The position numbers and the translations under genes were made by a program. DNA of 64,000 nucleotides from the NCBI GenBank assembly GCA_052390115.1, contig JBQTHE010000023.1, positions 73,840-137,839 of the forward strand. The letters run 5' to 3'. Below are positions 1 through 7,205 of the stretch, piece by piece. The notes beneath the pieces are model-generated. The model saw only the letters and a program-made list of their open reading frames with translations. It made no database searches and was not told where the DNA came from. Source of the stretch: GCA-003244245 sp052390115. Its GTDB lineage: Bacteria; Actinomycetota; Actinomycetes; Mycobacteriales; Pseudonocardiaceae. How positions within the stretch are numbered: position 1 is the stretch's first letter; each line of letters starts with the position of its first letter.

Positions 1-1
1 C

Positions 2-652
2 ATGCACCTGATGCGCACCGACATGTCCGGCGGTGCCGCGGTGATCGCCGCGCTGTTGGCCGTGGGCCAGCTGAAGCTGCCGCTGCGGGTCACCGGGCTG
101 GTGCCCTGCGCGGAGAACCACGTTTCCGGGTCGGCGATGCGCCCGGGAGATGTGGTCCGGCACGTGGGTGGCACCACCACCGAGGTGACCAATACCGACG
201 CGGAGGGCAGGCTGGTGCTCGCCGATGCGCTGGCCCATGCGGCGCGCACGCTGGCGCCCAGCACGCTGGTTGACGTCGCGACGCTGACTGGGGCGATGAA
301 GGTGTCCCTGGGTCTGCGCACCGGCGGGCTGTTCGCCACCGGACCCAAACTCACCGAGCGCATCCGGACCGCGGGCGAGACGGCCGGTGAGGACTGGTGG
401 CCGATGCCGCTGGTCGCCGACCATGTCGACGGGGTCCGCTCCGAACTCGCTGACCTGCGGCAGTGCCCGCCCGGACCCGGAGGCATCACCGCGGCCCTGT
501 TCCTGCGGGAGTTCACCGCTGGGCTGCCCTGGGCGCACCTGGACATCGCCGGGCCGGCCCGCGCCGAGCAGGACTATGACGAGGTCAACGCGGGCGGCAC
601 CGGGTTCGCCACCCGCACCCTGATCGAATTGGCCTGCTCGTACAACGGCTAG
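2..652 (+). CDS. pepA: Leucyl aminopeptidase (M17 family), C-terminal part
   Basis: This is the C-terminal 216 residues of a cytosolic M17 zinc/manganese leucyl aminopeptidase, which removes N-terminal residues from peptides. The signature NTDAEGRL, which holds metal-binding Asp and Glu residues, is at about residues 64-71 of the visible part, followed by the DVATLTGA block and a typical C-terminal end (GxGFATRTLIE). The reading frame is open at the left edge, so the N-terminal domain and the lysine-containing part of the active site lie outside the window. In mycobacteria pepB is not next to glgA, so the neighbourhood gives no functional hint. The family call is firm; the fragment reads cleanly and the full gene is probably intact. 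Confidence 0.93.
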   Translation: MHLMRTDMSGGAAVIAALLAVGQLKLPLRVTGLVPCAENHVSGSAMRPGDVVRHVGGTTTEVTNTDAEGRLVLADALAHAARTLAPSTLVDVATLTGAMKVSLGLRTGGLFATGPKLTERIRTAGETAGEDWWPMPLVADHVDGVRSELADLRQCPPGPGGITAALFLREFTAGLPWAHLDIAGPARAEQDYDEVNAGGTGFATRTLIELACSYNG

Positions 653-663
653 GCTCCGCGCCG

Positions 664-1020
664 ATGCTAACTCCACCAGGTTGCAGTGGTCGGGTCGTGA
701 TCACCGGGGGAGCCGGATTCGTCGGTGGCGCCGCCGTTACGGCGTTTGCCAGCCGGGGCAACCCGGTCACCGTGGTCGACCACAGGGCGCATCCCGCCCC
801 GGCGGTCCGCAGCATCGTCGGTGATCCCGCGGTGGCGCCCGATACGTCGTCACCGGGCCCTCCGAGCTGCTGCTCGGGGTGATCTCGCACGGCTACCGGG
901 TGCTGGAGCAGCCATGACGATGCGGTCCGCACCGCGGGCAAGACCAGGAAGGCCCACAATCTCGTGTACGGGGTGCGCTACGCCCGGGTGATGCTGGGCA
1001 CCTGGTGGTGGGAGCGCTTC
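664..1020 (+). pseudogene. Composite remnant: SDR epimerase N-terminus joined to a GT2 glycosyltransferase C-terminus
   Basis: The first 45 codons read as the start of an NAD-dependent sugar epimerase, with the Rossmann motif TGGAGFVG and the acidic end of beta-2 (VVDH). Homology stops near 830. From about 864, in another frame, the translation matches the end of an actinobacterial family-2 glycosyltransferase (GYRVLEQP, then MTMRS, then RTAGKTRKAHNLVYGVRYAR). Reading it needs two frame changes, near 914 and 928. The two halves must have been joined by a deletion of most of both genes. The 3' end overlaps the tail of the convergent gtrA-like gene; GT2 and GtrA proteins are often encoded together, so this was probably its partner. 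Calls of the ancestral families are by motif and are moderately secure. Confidence 0.6.
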
Positions 1021-1463
1021 TTGACTTCGTCGCGACCGAAGACCAGCCGGTCCAGCAGCGCGAACTTGAGTATGAAGAGCGGCAGGTAGCTGGCGTTGAA
1101 GGCCACCGCGACGACGACGGTGCGCAGCGCGCGGTCGTCGATGGCCTCGCCGATCAGCCGGTCGACGCCTGCGGTGATGCCGATCGCCACCAGACCGCTG
1201 AATATGATCACCACCAGGTAGGGCATCAGCTCATGGCGTATCCCCACTGGGCCGGAGCGGCGCCACGTCCAGTATCGGTGGATGAGGAAGTTCGGCACCG
1301 CACCGGCGACGAAAGCCACCGCCCCGGAGACCGTGGCCGAGGCTGCCAGAACCCCGAACAGTAGGACGAAAGCCACTTGGCTGCATACCGTGGAAACCAC
1401 CGTGCCCGCGGCGAACCGGGTGAACAGCCTCGCTAGTCGGGAGCTGGCGAGCCGTCGGAGCAC
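978..1463 (-). CDS. GtrA family membrane protein
   Basis: This 161-residue protein has four predicted membrane segments (about residues 13-37, 43-57, 83-100 and 115-135) and the family hallmarks: an N-terminal RFAAGTVVSTV, NFLIHRYWTWRR in the middle and a basic C-terminal DRLVFGRDE. GtrA-type proteins are thought to flip or position polyprenyl-linked sugars made by family-2 glycosyltransferases for cell-wall or glycolipid decoration. Just downstream, on the opposite strand, is a decayed GT2 C-terminus, so the likely partner enzyme is lost at this locus. The gene itself looks intact. Substrate is unknown. Confidence 0.85.
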   Translation of the reverse strand: MLRRLASSRLARLFTRFAAGTVVSTVCSQVAFVLLFGVLAASATVSGAVAFVAGAVPNFLIHRYWTWRRSGPVGIRHELMPYLVVIIFSGLVAIGITAGVDRLIGEAIDDRALRTVVVAVAFNASYLPLFILKFALLDRLVFGRDEVKKRSHHQVPSITRA

Positions 1464-1589
1464 CCCTTCATCTTGACAGACGGTGTTGCCGACGGGTCCG
1501 GGTGCCGAGGCAGGCGCTGCTGGTGCTGGCCGGGGTCATCTGAAAGCAATGCACCCACTGATGGCTGGTTTCACGGCTGGAGGCAATAC

Positions 1590-1815
1590 GTGCGGATCCT
1601 CGTTCTCGGCGGTGACGGCTACCTGGGCTGGGCGACAGCCTCGGCACCTTCAACGCGATGTTCGCGATCGCCGAGGTGGATCGCGATATCCATCTGGTCA
1701 AGCTCGGCACGATGGGGGAGTACGGTACCCCGAACATCGACATCGAGGAGGGCTGGCTCACCGTCGAACACAACGGCCGAACCGACCGGATGCTCTTTCC
1801 CAAGAAGCCAGGGGG
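1590..1815 (+). pseudogene. Remnant of UDP-sulfoquinovose synthase (Sqd1/SqdB-like)
   Basis: A GTG at 1590 opens with RILVLGGDGYLGWATA, the Rossmann start typical of UDP-sulfoquinovose synthases. The match is then lost and resumes in another frame at about 1645 with FNAMFAIAEVDRDIHLVKLG, TMGEYGTPNIDIEEGW and HNGRTDRMLFPKKPG. These blocks are diagnostic of the family, which makes the UDP-sulfoquinovose headgroup of sulfolipid from UDP-glucose and sulfite. About 100 residues between the two blocks are missing, and the catalytic C-terminal two thirds after PKKPG are gone. The gene is therefore dead, cut by one internal deletion and one 3' truncation. I see no other sulfolipid gene in the window. 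Confidence 0.72.
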
Positions 1816-1898
1816 CGGGTGGGCAGACCAGGAGCATCATCGACACCAACACGTAGCAAGAACCGACCTCTCAACAATGCGCTCCACCACCAACTCGT

Positions 1899-1961
1899 CC
1901 CGACATGGAGACTTATCGGGGCTATCTGGGTCGTCATAGCCCGATAAGTGTCCATGTCGGG
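1899..1961. repeat. Long imperfect hairpin, copy 1 of a locus-specific repeat
   Basis: Arms of about 26-27 nt (1899-1925 and 1936-1961) pair with few mismatches around a 10-nt loop. The arms are nearly the same sequence as the perfect hairpin at 2956-3016. It lies just 3' of the DUF559 gene on the minus strand and could act as a terminator, though no U-tract follows. Confidence 0.85.
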
Positions 1962-1965
1962 GCTG

Positions 1966-2919
1966 TTACCGGGCGAGGGCGGTACGGACTGCCGTTACCA
2001 CGCTGCGGGGGTCGCGTAGCTGGCGGGCGGTGACGAATAGGACGTCCCAGCCAGCGGCTTGTAGCCGGTTGAGCCGCTCCCGGTCGGCGCTGATCTGCCG
2101 CCATTCGCCATGCCATTCGCCGTCGTACTCCACGGCGAGCCGCTGATGGGGGAACCCGAGGTCCACCCGCGCGATTACCCCCTGCCAGTCGCAGACCAGG
2201 TACTGCGGCTCTGGCTCGAGGCCGTCGAGTACCAGGTGGACCCGCAGCCGGGACTCCGGCCGCGACTCCGCCCGCGGATCGGCCAGCTCGACGGCGCGGC
2301 GCGCCCCGACGATGCCTCGGTCGCTTCGTTCGGTAACCATCCGCTGAAGTGCGTCAAGATCGATCAGCCCAGCTCGCAGCACGGTGTCGAGGTCAGCCAC
2401 CGCATCGGGTAGTGCGCGGTCGAATAGCAGGTCCAGGGACATCCGCAGCGGCGTGGCCAGGCCGATTCGCGACCACGGCGCCCTCTCGCCGGCAGCGACG
2501 TCGCAGCGGCGAACATCCACGCCGCTGCGTCGTGCAATCCGGGTCTGCAATGGCACGACGATCTCGACTGGATCGCTGGCGCGGGCCAGCTGGATCCCCC
2601 GCAGCGTTGCAGCCGAGCGGCCTGTGATAACCGCCGCCGGCGGTAGGACGAGTGCGATGCCCTCGCAGCACACCGGATGCGTGACCGGCATCGCGGCTGG
2701 CAGGTAGACGTCGCGATACAGGCGGCGGAACCGGGGCCCCCGAAGCTGGTCAGCGGTCAGCACGCCGGCTGCAACGGTCTCGGATCCGCGGAAGACGCCG
2801 CAGATGTCCGCGGCCCTGATATTCCTGCCCACGACGCGAACCGTGTCCCGCAACCCGAGCCCTGTCCAACACCCCCCACTCAGAACCCCCGACCTGTCCA
2901 CATCAAGCTCGCCACCCAC
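1966..2919 (-). CDS. DUF559 (Vsr-like endonuclease fold) protein
   Basis: The C-terminal half (from about residue 225) is a DUF559 domain of the Vsr/very-short-patch endonuclease fold: VIARVDLGFPHQRLAVEYDG with the conserved Asp and Glu, then an Arg/Asp-rich helix (ADRERLNRLQAAGWDVL) and a final helix. The N-terminal half (residues 45-190) has the AbiEi-like layout found in many actinobacterial proteins of this type: a LTADQL helix, a YRDVYLP strand, and ITGRSAATLRGI. The function is not established; a DNA-nicking or toxin-antitoxin related role is only suggested by fold. A GTG at 2832 is an alternative start that removes 29 poorly conserved residues. The gene is enclosed by two copies of the same long hairpin, which is unusual. 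Confidence 0.75.
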   Translation of the reverse strand: MGGELDVDRSGVLSGGCWTGLGLRDTVRVVGRNIRAADICGVFRGSETVAAGVLTADQLRGPRFRRLYRDVYLPAAMPVTHPVCCEGIALVLPPAAVITGRSAATLRGIQLARASDPVEIVVPLQTRIARRSGVDVRRCDVAAGERAPWSRIGLATPLRMSLDLLFDRALPDAVADLDTVLRAGLIDLDALQRMVTERSDRGIVGARRAVELADPRAESRPESRLRVHLVLDGLEPEPQYLVCDWQGVIARVDLGFPHQRLAVEYDGEWHGEWRQISADRERLNRLQAAGWDVLFVTARQLRDPRSVVTAVRTALAR

Positions 2920-2955
2920 ACCCTCCCCCCTCCACCCTTGACAGGCGCCTCCGCG

Positions 2956-3016
2956 CCGACATGGAGACTTATCGGGGCTATCGGGACGTCATAGCCCCGA
3001 TAAGTCTCCATGTCGG
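2956..3016. repeat. Perfect 26-bp-arm hairpin, copy 2
   Basis: Arms 2956-2981 and 2991-3016 are exact reverse complements around a 9-nt loop (cgggacgtc). It sits 17 bp past the stop codon of glgA (minus strand), so it could terminate that transcript, and upstream of the DUF559 gene. The near-identical copy at 1899-1961 shows that it is a duplicated or mobile sequence rather than a simple terminator. Confidence 0.92.
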
Positions 3017-3033
3017 GGAAATGGGGGGCTGGG

Positions 3034-4203
3034 TTAGGAGAGGAGTTGGTGGTAGATGTGGACGGTGTGGTCGGCGACTGTTGACCAGGAGAACTCAGTG
3101 ACGGCTCGCTTGCGGCCGGCCTGGCCCATTGCTGTGGCCCGGTCCGGATCGGCCAGCAGCTCGTTGACGCGGTGCGCGAAGCTCCGCTGAAATTCCTCGG
3201 GGTCGTTTTCGTTGTAAGGCACCAGCCGCCCGGTCACGCCGTCGTCGACAACCTCCGGGATCCCGCCGACGGCGGATGCGACCACCGCCGTGCCGCACGC
3301 CATCGCCTCGAGGTTGACGATCCCCAGCGGCTCGTAGACCGAAGGGCAGGCGAACACGGTAGCCGCGGACAGCACCTGCCGGACGTCGGCGATGGGCAGC
3401 ATGTCCGGCACCCAGATCACCCCGGGCCGCACTGCGGACAGTGTCGCGACGGCAGCGCGGGCTTCGGCCTCGATCTCCGAGGTGTCCGGCGCACCCGCGC
3501 ACAGCAGCAGCTGGGCAGCCGGATCGATGTGGTGCGCCGCTGCCAGCAGGTGCCCGACTCCCTTCTGCCTGGTGATCCGCCCCACGAACGCGACGATCGG
3601 CCGCGCCGGGTCGGCCCCGAGCCGGCGAACCACGTCGGTCTCCTCGACCGGGCGGTAGGTGCTGGTGTCGATACCGTTGCGCACCACGTGCACCCGCTCG
3701 GGGTGCACGGCCGGGTAACAATCCAACAAGTCGGCGCGCATGCCGTCGCTGACCGCGATGACCGCGTCGGCGTGCTCGTAGGCGGTACGTTCCACCCAGG
3801 AGGACACCCGGTATCCACCGCCGAGTTGCTCGGCCTTCCACGGCCTGCGGGGCTCCAGCGAGTGCGCGGTGACCACGTGCGGCACGCCGTGCAGGGTCCG
3901 GGCCAGGTGACCCGCCATATTCGTGTACCAGGTGTGCGAGTGCACCAGGTCCACGGCACCCAGCGCGTTAGCCATCGCCAGGTCCACCGACAGGGTCTGC
4001 AGGGCAAGGTTGGCACCAGCGAGCCCCGGCGCAACAGCGTGGCTGTACACCTCCAGAGGGGGCGCCTCCGGACGGGGGGCGCCGAAGCAGTGCACCTCGA
4101 CCTGACAGCGCCGCCGCAGCTCGGGCACCAGGTGACTGACGTGCACCCCCGCGCCGCCGTACACCTCGGGTGGGTATTCCCGGGTCAGGACTCCGATACG
4201 CAC
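3034..4203 (-). CDS. glgA: GT4 glycogen synthase / alpha-maltose-1-phosphate synthase
   Basis: The 389-residue product is the actinobacterial GlgA type (GT4 fold, ADP-glucose dependent), shorter than the GT5 enzymes of proteobacteria. Its M. tuberculosis counterpart Rv1212c was reclassified as GlgM, which makes maltose-1-phosphate from ADP-glucose and glucose-1-phosphate for the GlgE pathway, so that role is likely here. Visible features are the N-terminal VLTREYPPEVYGGAG donor/acceptor loop, the VHSHTWYTNMAG block, FVGRITRQKG at about residue 215, and the GT4 signature CPSVYEPLGIVNLEAMACG with the catalytic Glu residues. The start at 4203 aligns with the family's MRIGVLTREYPP. It is transcribed divergently from glgC, which supplies ADP-glucose, across 144 bp that must hold both promoters. 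Confidence 0.95.
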   Translation of the reverse strand: MRIGVLTREYPPEVYGGAGVHVSHLVPELRRRCQVEVHCFGAPRPEAPPLEVYSHAVAPGLAGANLALQTLSVDLAMANALGAVDLVHSHTWYTNMAGHLARTLHGVPHVVTAHSLEPRRPWKAEQLGGGYRVSSWVERTAYEHADAVIAVSDGMRADLLDCYPAVHPERVHVVRNGIDTSTYRPVEETDVVRRLGADPARPIVAFVGRITRQKGVGHLLAAAHHIDPAAQLLLCAGAPDTSEIEAEARAAVATLSAVRPGVIWVPDMLPIADVRQVLSAATVFACPSVYEPLGIVNLEAMACGTAVVASAVGGIPEVVDDGVTGRLVPYNENDPEEFQRSFAHRVNELLADPDRATAMGQAGRKRAVTEFSWSTVADHTVHIYHQLLS

Positions 4204-4347
4204 GCCGTGTCACGCTAGCCTCCCGACGATGAACCCGGCGATCAACCCCGGCGGTGAACCCGGGAATGAACACAGGTATGAACAGTCAATGACCGGCGGT
4301 GAGTGCCACGTGGCTCGTCCGCCGAACCGGGGCTAGGGTGACATATC

Positions 4348-5565
4348 GTGAAAGGGCAGCCGCACGTGCTGGGTATCGTCCTTGCCGGCGGTGAGGGTAA
4401 GCGGTTGTGGCCGCTCACCGCGGACCGGGCAAAACCGGCGGTGCCGTTCGGGGGCAACTATCGTTTGATCGACTTCGCGCTGTCCAATCTGGTCAATGCC
4501 GGGTATATCCGGATCTGCGTACTCACCCAGTACAAGTCGCACTCGCTGGACCGGCACATCACCACGACGTGGCGGTTGTCGTCGATGCTGGGGCAGTACA
4601 TCACCCCGGTGCCCGCGCAGCAGAGGCTCGGCCCGCGCTGGTATACCGGCAGTGCGGACGCGATCTACCAGTCGCTCAACCTCGTTTACGACGAGCGGCC
4701 CGAATACATCGTCGTCTTCGGTGCTGACCACGTGTACCGGATGGACCCGTCGCAGATGGTGGCTCAGCACATCGCCACCGGCGCGGGCGTGACCGTCGCC
4801 GGGATCCGGGTGCCGCGCGAGGAGGCCAGCGCCTTCGGGTGTATCGGCGCTGACGCCTCCGGGCGGATCACCGAGTTTCTGGAGAAGCCGGCGGTGCCAC
4901 CGGGAACGCCGGATGACCCTGAGGTGACCTTCGCGTCGATGGGCAACTATGTGTTCACCACCGACATGTTGCTGTCCGCGCTGCGCGCTGACAGCACCAA
5001 CCACGATTCTGACCACGACATGGGCGGTGACGTGATCCCGATGCTGGCCGATGCCGGCGAAGCGGCGGTCTATGACTTCGCCGACAACGTGGTCCCCGGC
5101 GCCACCGATCGGGACTGTGGCTACTGGCGCGACGTCGGCACTTTGGACACCTACTACGAGTCGCATATGGACCTCGTGTCGGTGCATCCGGTGTTCAACC
5201 TTTACAACCAGGCGTGGCCGATTCGCACTGCGATGCCCCCATTGCCCCCCGCGAAGTTCGTCCAGGGCGGCAGCGCCCAGGAGTCGATCGTGGGAGCGGG
5301 CTCGATCGTCTCGGCCGCGCTGGTCAGTCATTCGGTGCTGTCCGGCGACGTCGTGGTCGAGGCCGGTGCCCACGTCGAGGGCAGCGTGCTGCTGCCCGGT
5401 GTGCGGGTCGGGAAGGGGGCCGTGGTGCGTCGGGCGATCCTGGACAAGAACGTGGTGATACCCGATGGCGCCCACGTCGGCGTGGATCCCGAGCTGGACC
5501 GGGAGCGCTACACGGTCAGCGGTGGCGGAGTGGTCGTGCTCGGTAAAGGCGCTCACGCCGAGTAG
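4348..5565 (+). CDS. glgC: Glucose-1-phosphate adenylyltransferase
   Basis: GlgC makes ADP-glucose from ATP and glucose-1-phosphate, the committed step of bacterial glycogen and, in actinobacteria, of the GlgM/GlgE alpha-glucan route. The 405-residue protein has the full family layout: the nucleotide-binding LAGGEGKRLWPLT (residues 11-23) and RAKPAVPFGGNYRLIDF, the GADHVYRMD active-site loop at about 126, GYWRDVGT in the middle, and a C-terminal left-handed beta-helix (about 295-390) with repeated VxxGAxV turns. The start is GTG, giving MKGQPHVLG. It is divergent from glgA. Nothing indicates a defect. Confidence 0.97.
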   Translation: MKGQPHVLGIVLAGGEGKRLWPLTADRAKPAVPFGGNYRLIDFALSNLVNAGYIRICVLTQYKSHSLDRHITTTWRLSSMLGQYITPVPAQQRLGPRWYTGSADAIYQSLNLVYDERPEYIVVFGADHVYRMDPSQMVAQHIATGAGVTVAGIRVPREEASAFGCIGADASGRITEFLEKPAVPPGTPDDPEVTFASMGNYVFTTDMLLSALRADSTNHDSDHDMGGDVIPMLADAGEAAVYDFADNVVPGATDRDCGYWRDVGTLDTYYESHMDLVSVHPVFNLYNQAWPIRTAMPPLPPAKFVQGGSAQESIVGAGSIVSAALVSHSVLSGDVVVEAGAHVEGSVLLPGVRVGKGAVVRRAILDKNVVIPDGAHVGVDPELDRERYTVSGGGVVVLGKGAHAE

Positions 5566-5588
5566 CCGATGGCGCTAGCCTGCCGAAG

Positions 5589-6161
5589 GTGCGAACCGTA
5601 CCTCGGTGGACTGTGTTTCCTGCGACCTGCGCGCCGGTGCTGCTGATCGGTGGCTGGCAACTCGCCGCGGCCCGGCAGAAGGGTGGCTTCGACCCGGTGC
5701 GCCAGACGATCAGTGAGCTGGCTGCCCGCGGCGCCACCGACCGCTGGATCATGACTACGGCGCTGGTTGGCGTCGGCGTGTGCTACGCGATCACGGCTGC
5801 GGGGTTGCGGTCGGCAGCGGTTCCCGGTCGTCTGCTGCTCGCCACCGGCGGGGTCGCCACTGTCTTACTGGCTGCTTTCCCGCAACCGGTCACCGGCGAC
5901 TCGACTGCGCACGTTGCCACCGCAGCGATCGTCTTCCCCGCCCTGTCGCTGTGGCCCGCCTTGGCGGCGCGGCGCGGCGCCTCGCCACGACCTGCCACCT
6001 GGCTCGTTGCCGCCGTGGTTCTGCTCGGGATGCTGGGCTGGTTCGGGCTGGAATTCTTCGGCGACGGTCCGCGTATCGGTCTGGCTGAGCGGGTACTCGC
6101 CGGCGCCCAGGCGCTCTGGCCGCTGGCCGCCGTCCTGCTGGCACGGCGCCGCCCGGTCTGA
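5589..6161 (+). CDS. DUF998 family membrane protein
   Basis: The product (190 residues, GTG start) has about six hydrophobic segments and the DUF998 pattern: an N-terminal PVLLIGGW segment, the GGFDPVRQTISELAARG loop with the family's ISELA motif, and a late FPQPVTG turn. DUF998 proteins are widespread actinobacterial integral membrane proteins of unknown activity. The gene starts 23 bp after glgC on the same strand and could be read through from it, but no functional link is known. Confidence 0.82.
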   Translation: MRTVPRWTVFPATCAPVLLIGGWQLAAARQKGGFDPVRQTISELAARGATDRWIMTTALVGVGVCYAITAAGLRSAAVPGRLLLATGGVATVLLAAFPQPVTGDSTAHVATAAIVFPALSLWPALAARRGASPRPATWLVAAVVLLGMLGWFGLEFFGDGPRIGLAERVLAGAQALWPLAAVLLARRRPV

Positions 6162-6212
6162 GTCACCCCATACCCCGGTAGGCTTGAATCGATCAATGCT
6201 GGGAGGCCGCCC

Positions 6213-7124
6213 ATGACCACCCGAGACGAGGCGTCCGGCCCAAAGCCGGTCGACCCAGCGCCGGCCGACCCGCTCACGGCGGCGATCGTCGGCTACTACG
6301 ACGAAACCTGGTTCGACTACCGCGTGCTCTGGCTCAACCCGGACAACCTTGCAGTCCACTTCGGCTACACCGATGACAGCACCCGTGGTCACACCGACGC
6401 GCTGAAGAACATGAATCGGGTGCTGGCGGAGCGGGTGCGGATCCAGCCGGGCGAGCGTGTCCTGGATGCGGGCTGCGGAGTCGGCGGTAGCAGCCTGTGG
6501 CTGGCCAAAGAGCGCGATGTCGACGTCGTCGGGATCACGTTGGCCGCCAAGCAGGTCGCGATGGCGCGGGGCCACGCCGCCCGGCGCGGGCTGGCCGACC
6601 GGGTCCGCTTCGAACAGGCCGACTTCACCGCGACGCCCTTCCCGGATGCGAGTTTCGACATCGTGTGGGCGGTGGAGAGCCTGTGCCACGCGCCGCGCAA
6701 GGCTGCCTTCTACCGGGAAGCTGCCCGGTTGCTGCGTCCTGGTGGACGGGTGGTCGTCGCCGACTTCGTCCGTGCCGCCCGCCCGGTCGACCAGAACGGC
6801 GAGCGACTACTGCATCAATGGCTGGAGGGTTGGGCGGTCCCCGACATCGACACCCCCGGTGAACATCTGGGGCATCTGGCCGCAGTCGGATTCGCCGATG
6901 CCCAGCTCGATGATGTGACCGTGCACACCCGCCCGTCGCTTCGCCGGCTGTACCGGATGGCGTACTGGACCTACCCGCTGGCCGCGTTCGGCCGCATCAC
7001 GGGTATTCGCTCCACCGTCCAGCACGGCAACGTGATCGCTTCGATACGCCAGTACCAGGCGTTGCGGCACGGCGCGTGGTTCTACAGCATCCTCTCGGCC
7101 ACCAAACCAGTAGCCGACCGATGA
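6213..7124 (+). CDS. Class I SAM-dependent methyltransferase (tocopherol/sterol-MT-like)
   Basis: The 303-residue protein carries motif I VLDAGCGVGGSSLWLA at about residues 82-97, a post-I acidic region (VVGITLAAKQVAMAR), motif II (FDIVWAVESLCHAPRK) and motif III (LLRPGGRVVVADF). The order and the C-terminal extension with YRMAYWTYPLAA resemble gamma-tocopherol, sterol and geranyl-diphosphate C-methyltransferases, which act on prenylated or terpenoid small molecules. The real acceptor cannot be read from the sequence. The start is ATG 20 nt after a GGGAGG-like site. It stands alone between a DUF998 gene and a dead regulator, so context does not help. Confidence 0.85.
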   Translation: MTTRDEASGPKPVDPAPADPLTAAIVGYYDETWFDYRVLWLNPDNLAVHFGYTDDSTRGHTDALKNMNRVLAERVRIQPGERVLDAGCGVGGSSLWLAKERDVDVVGITLAAKQVAMARGHAARRGLADRVRFEQADFTATPFPDASFDIVWAVESLCHAPRKAAFYREAARLLRPGGRVVVADFVRAARPVDQNGERLLHQWLEGWAVPDIDTPGEHLGHLAAVGFADAQLDDVTVHTRPSLRRLYRMAYWTYPLAAFGRITGIRSTVQHGNVIASIRQYQALRHGAWFYSILSATKPVADR

Positions 7125-7141
7125 CTTTCGGGCGTCGCAGA

Positions 7142-7205
7142 CCGCTATTCGGCTCCGAATGGCGTTCAGTGGGTGCCCGAACCCGCTATTCGGCTCCGAA
7201 TGGCG
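7142..7205. repeat. Two direct copies of a 23-bp near-palindrome (REP-like)
   Basis: The same 23-bp unit, with core attcggctccgaat, occurs at 7142-7164 and 7183-7205 with 18 bp between. Each is almost self-complementary. Related units (GCCATTCGG-N2-CCG-N-ATGGC) occur at about 28965 and at 29090-29157. The second copy covers the last codons of the degenerate regulator on the minus strand, so it may have been inserted there. Confidence 0.8.

Noticed and set aside
3172..4218. A 348-codon open frame on the plus strand
   Set aside because: Antisense to glgA, with no recognisable motif.
4333..5556. A 407-codon open frame on the minus strand
   Set aside because: It mirrors glgC codon for codon and shows only low-complexity Arg/His sequence.
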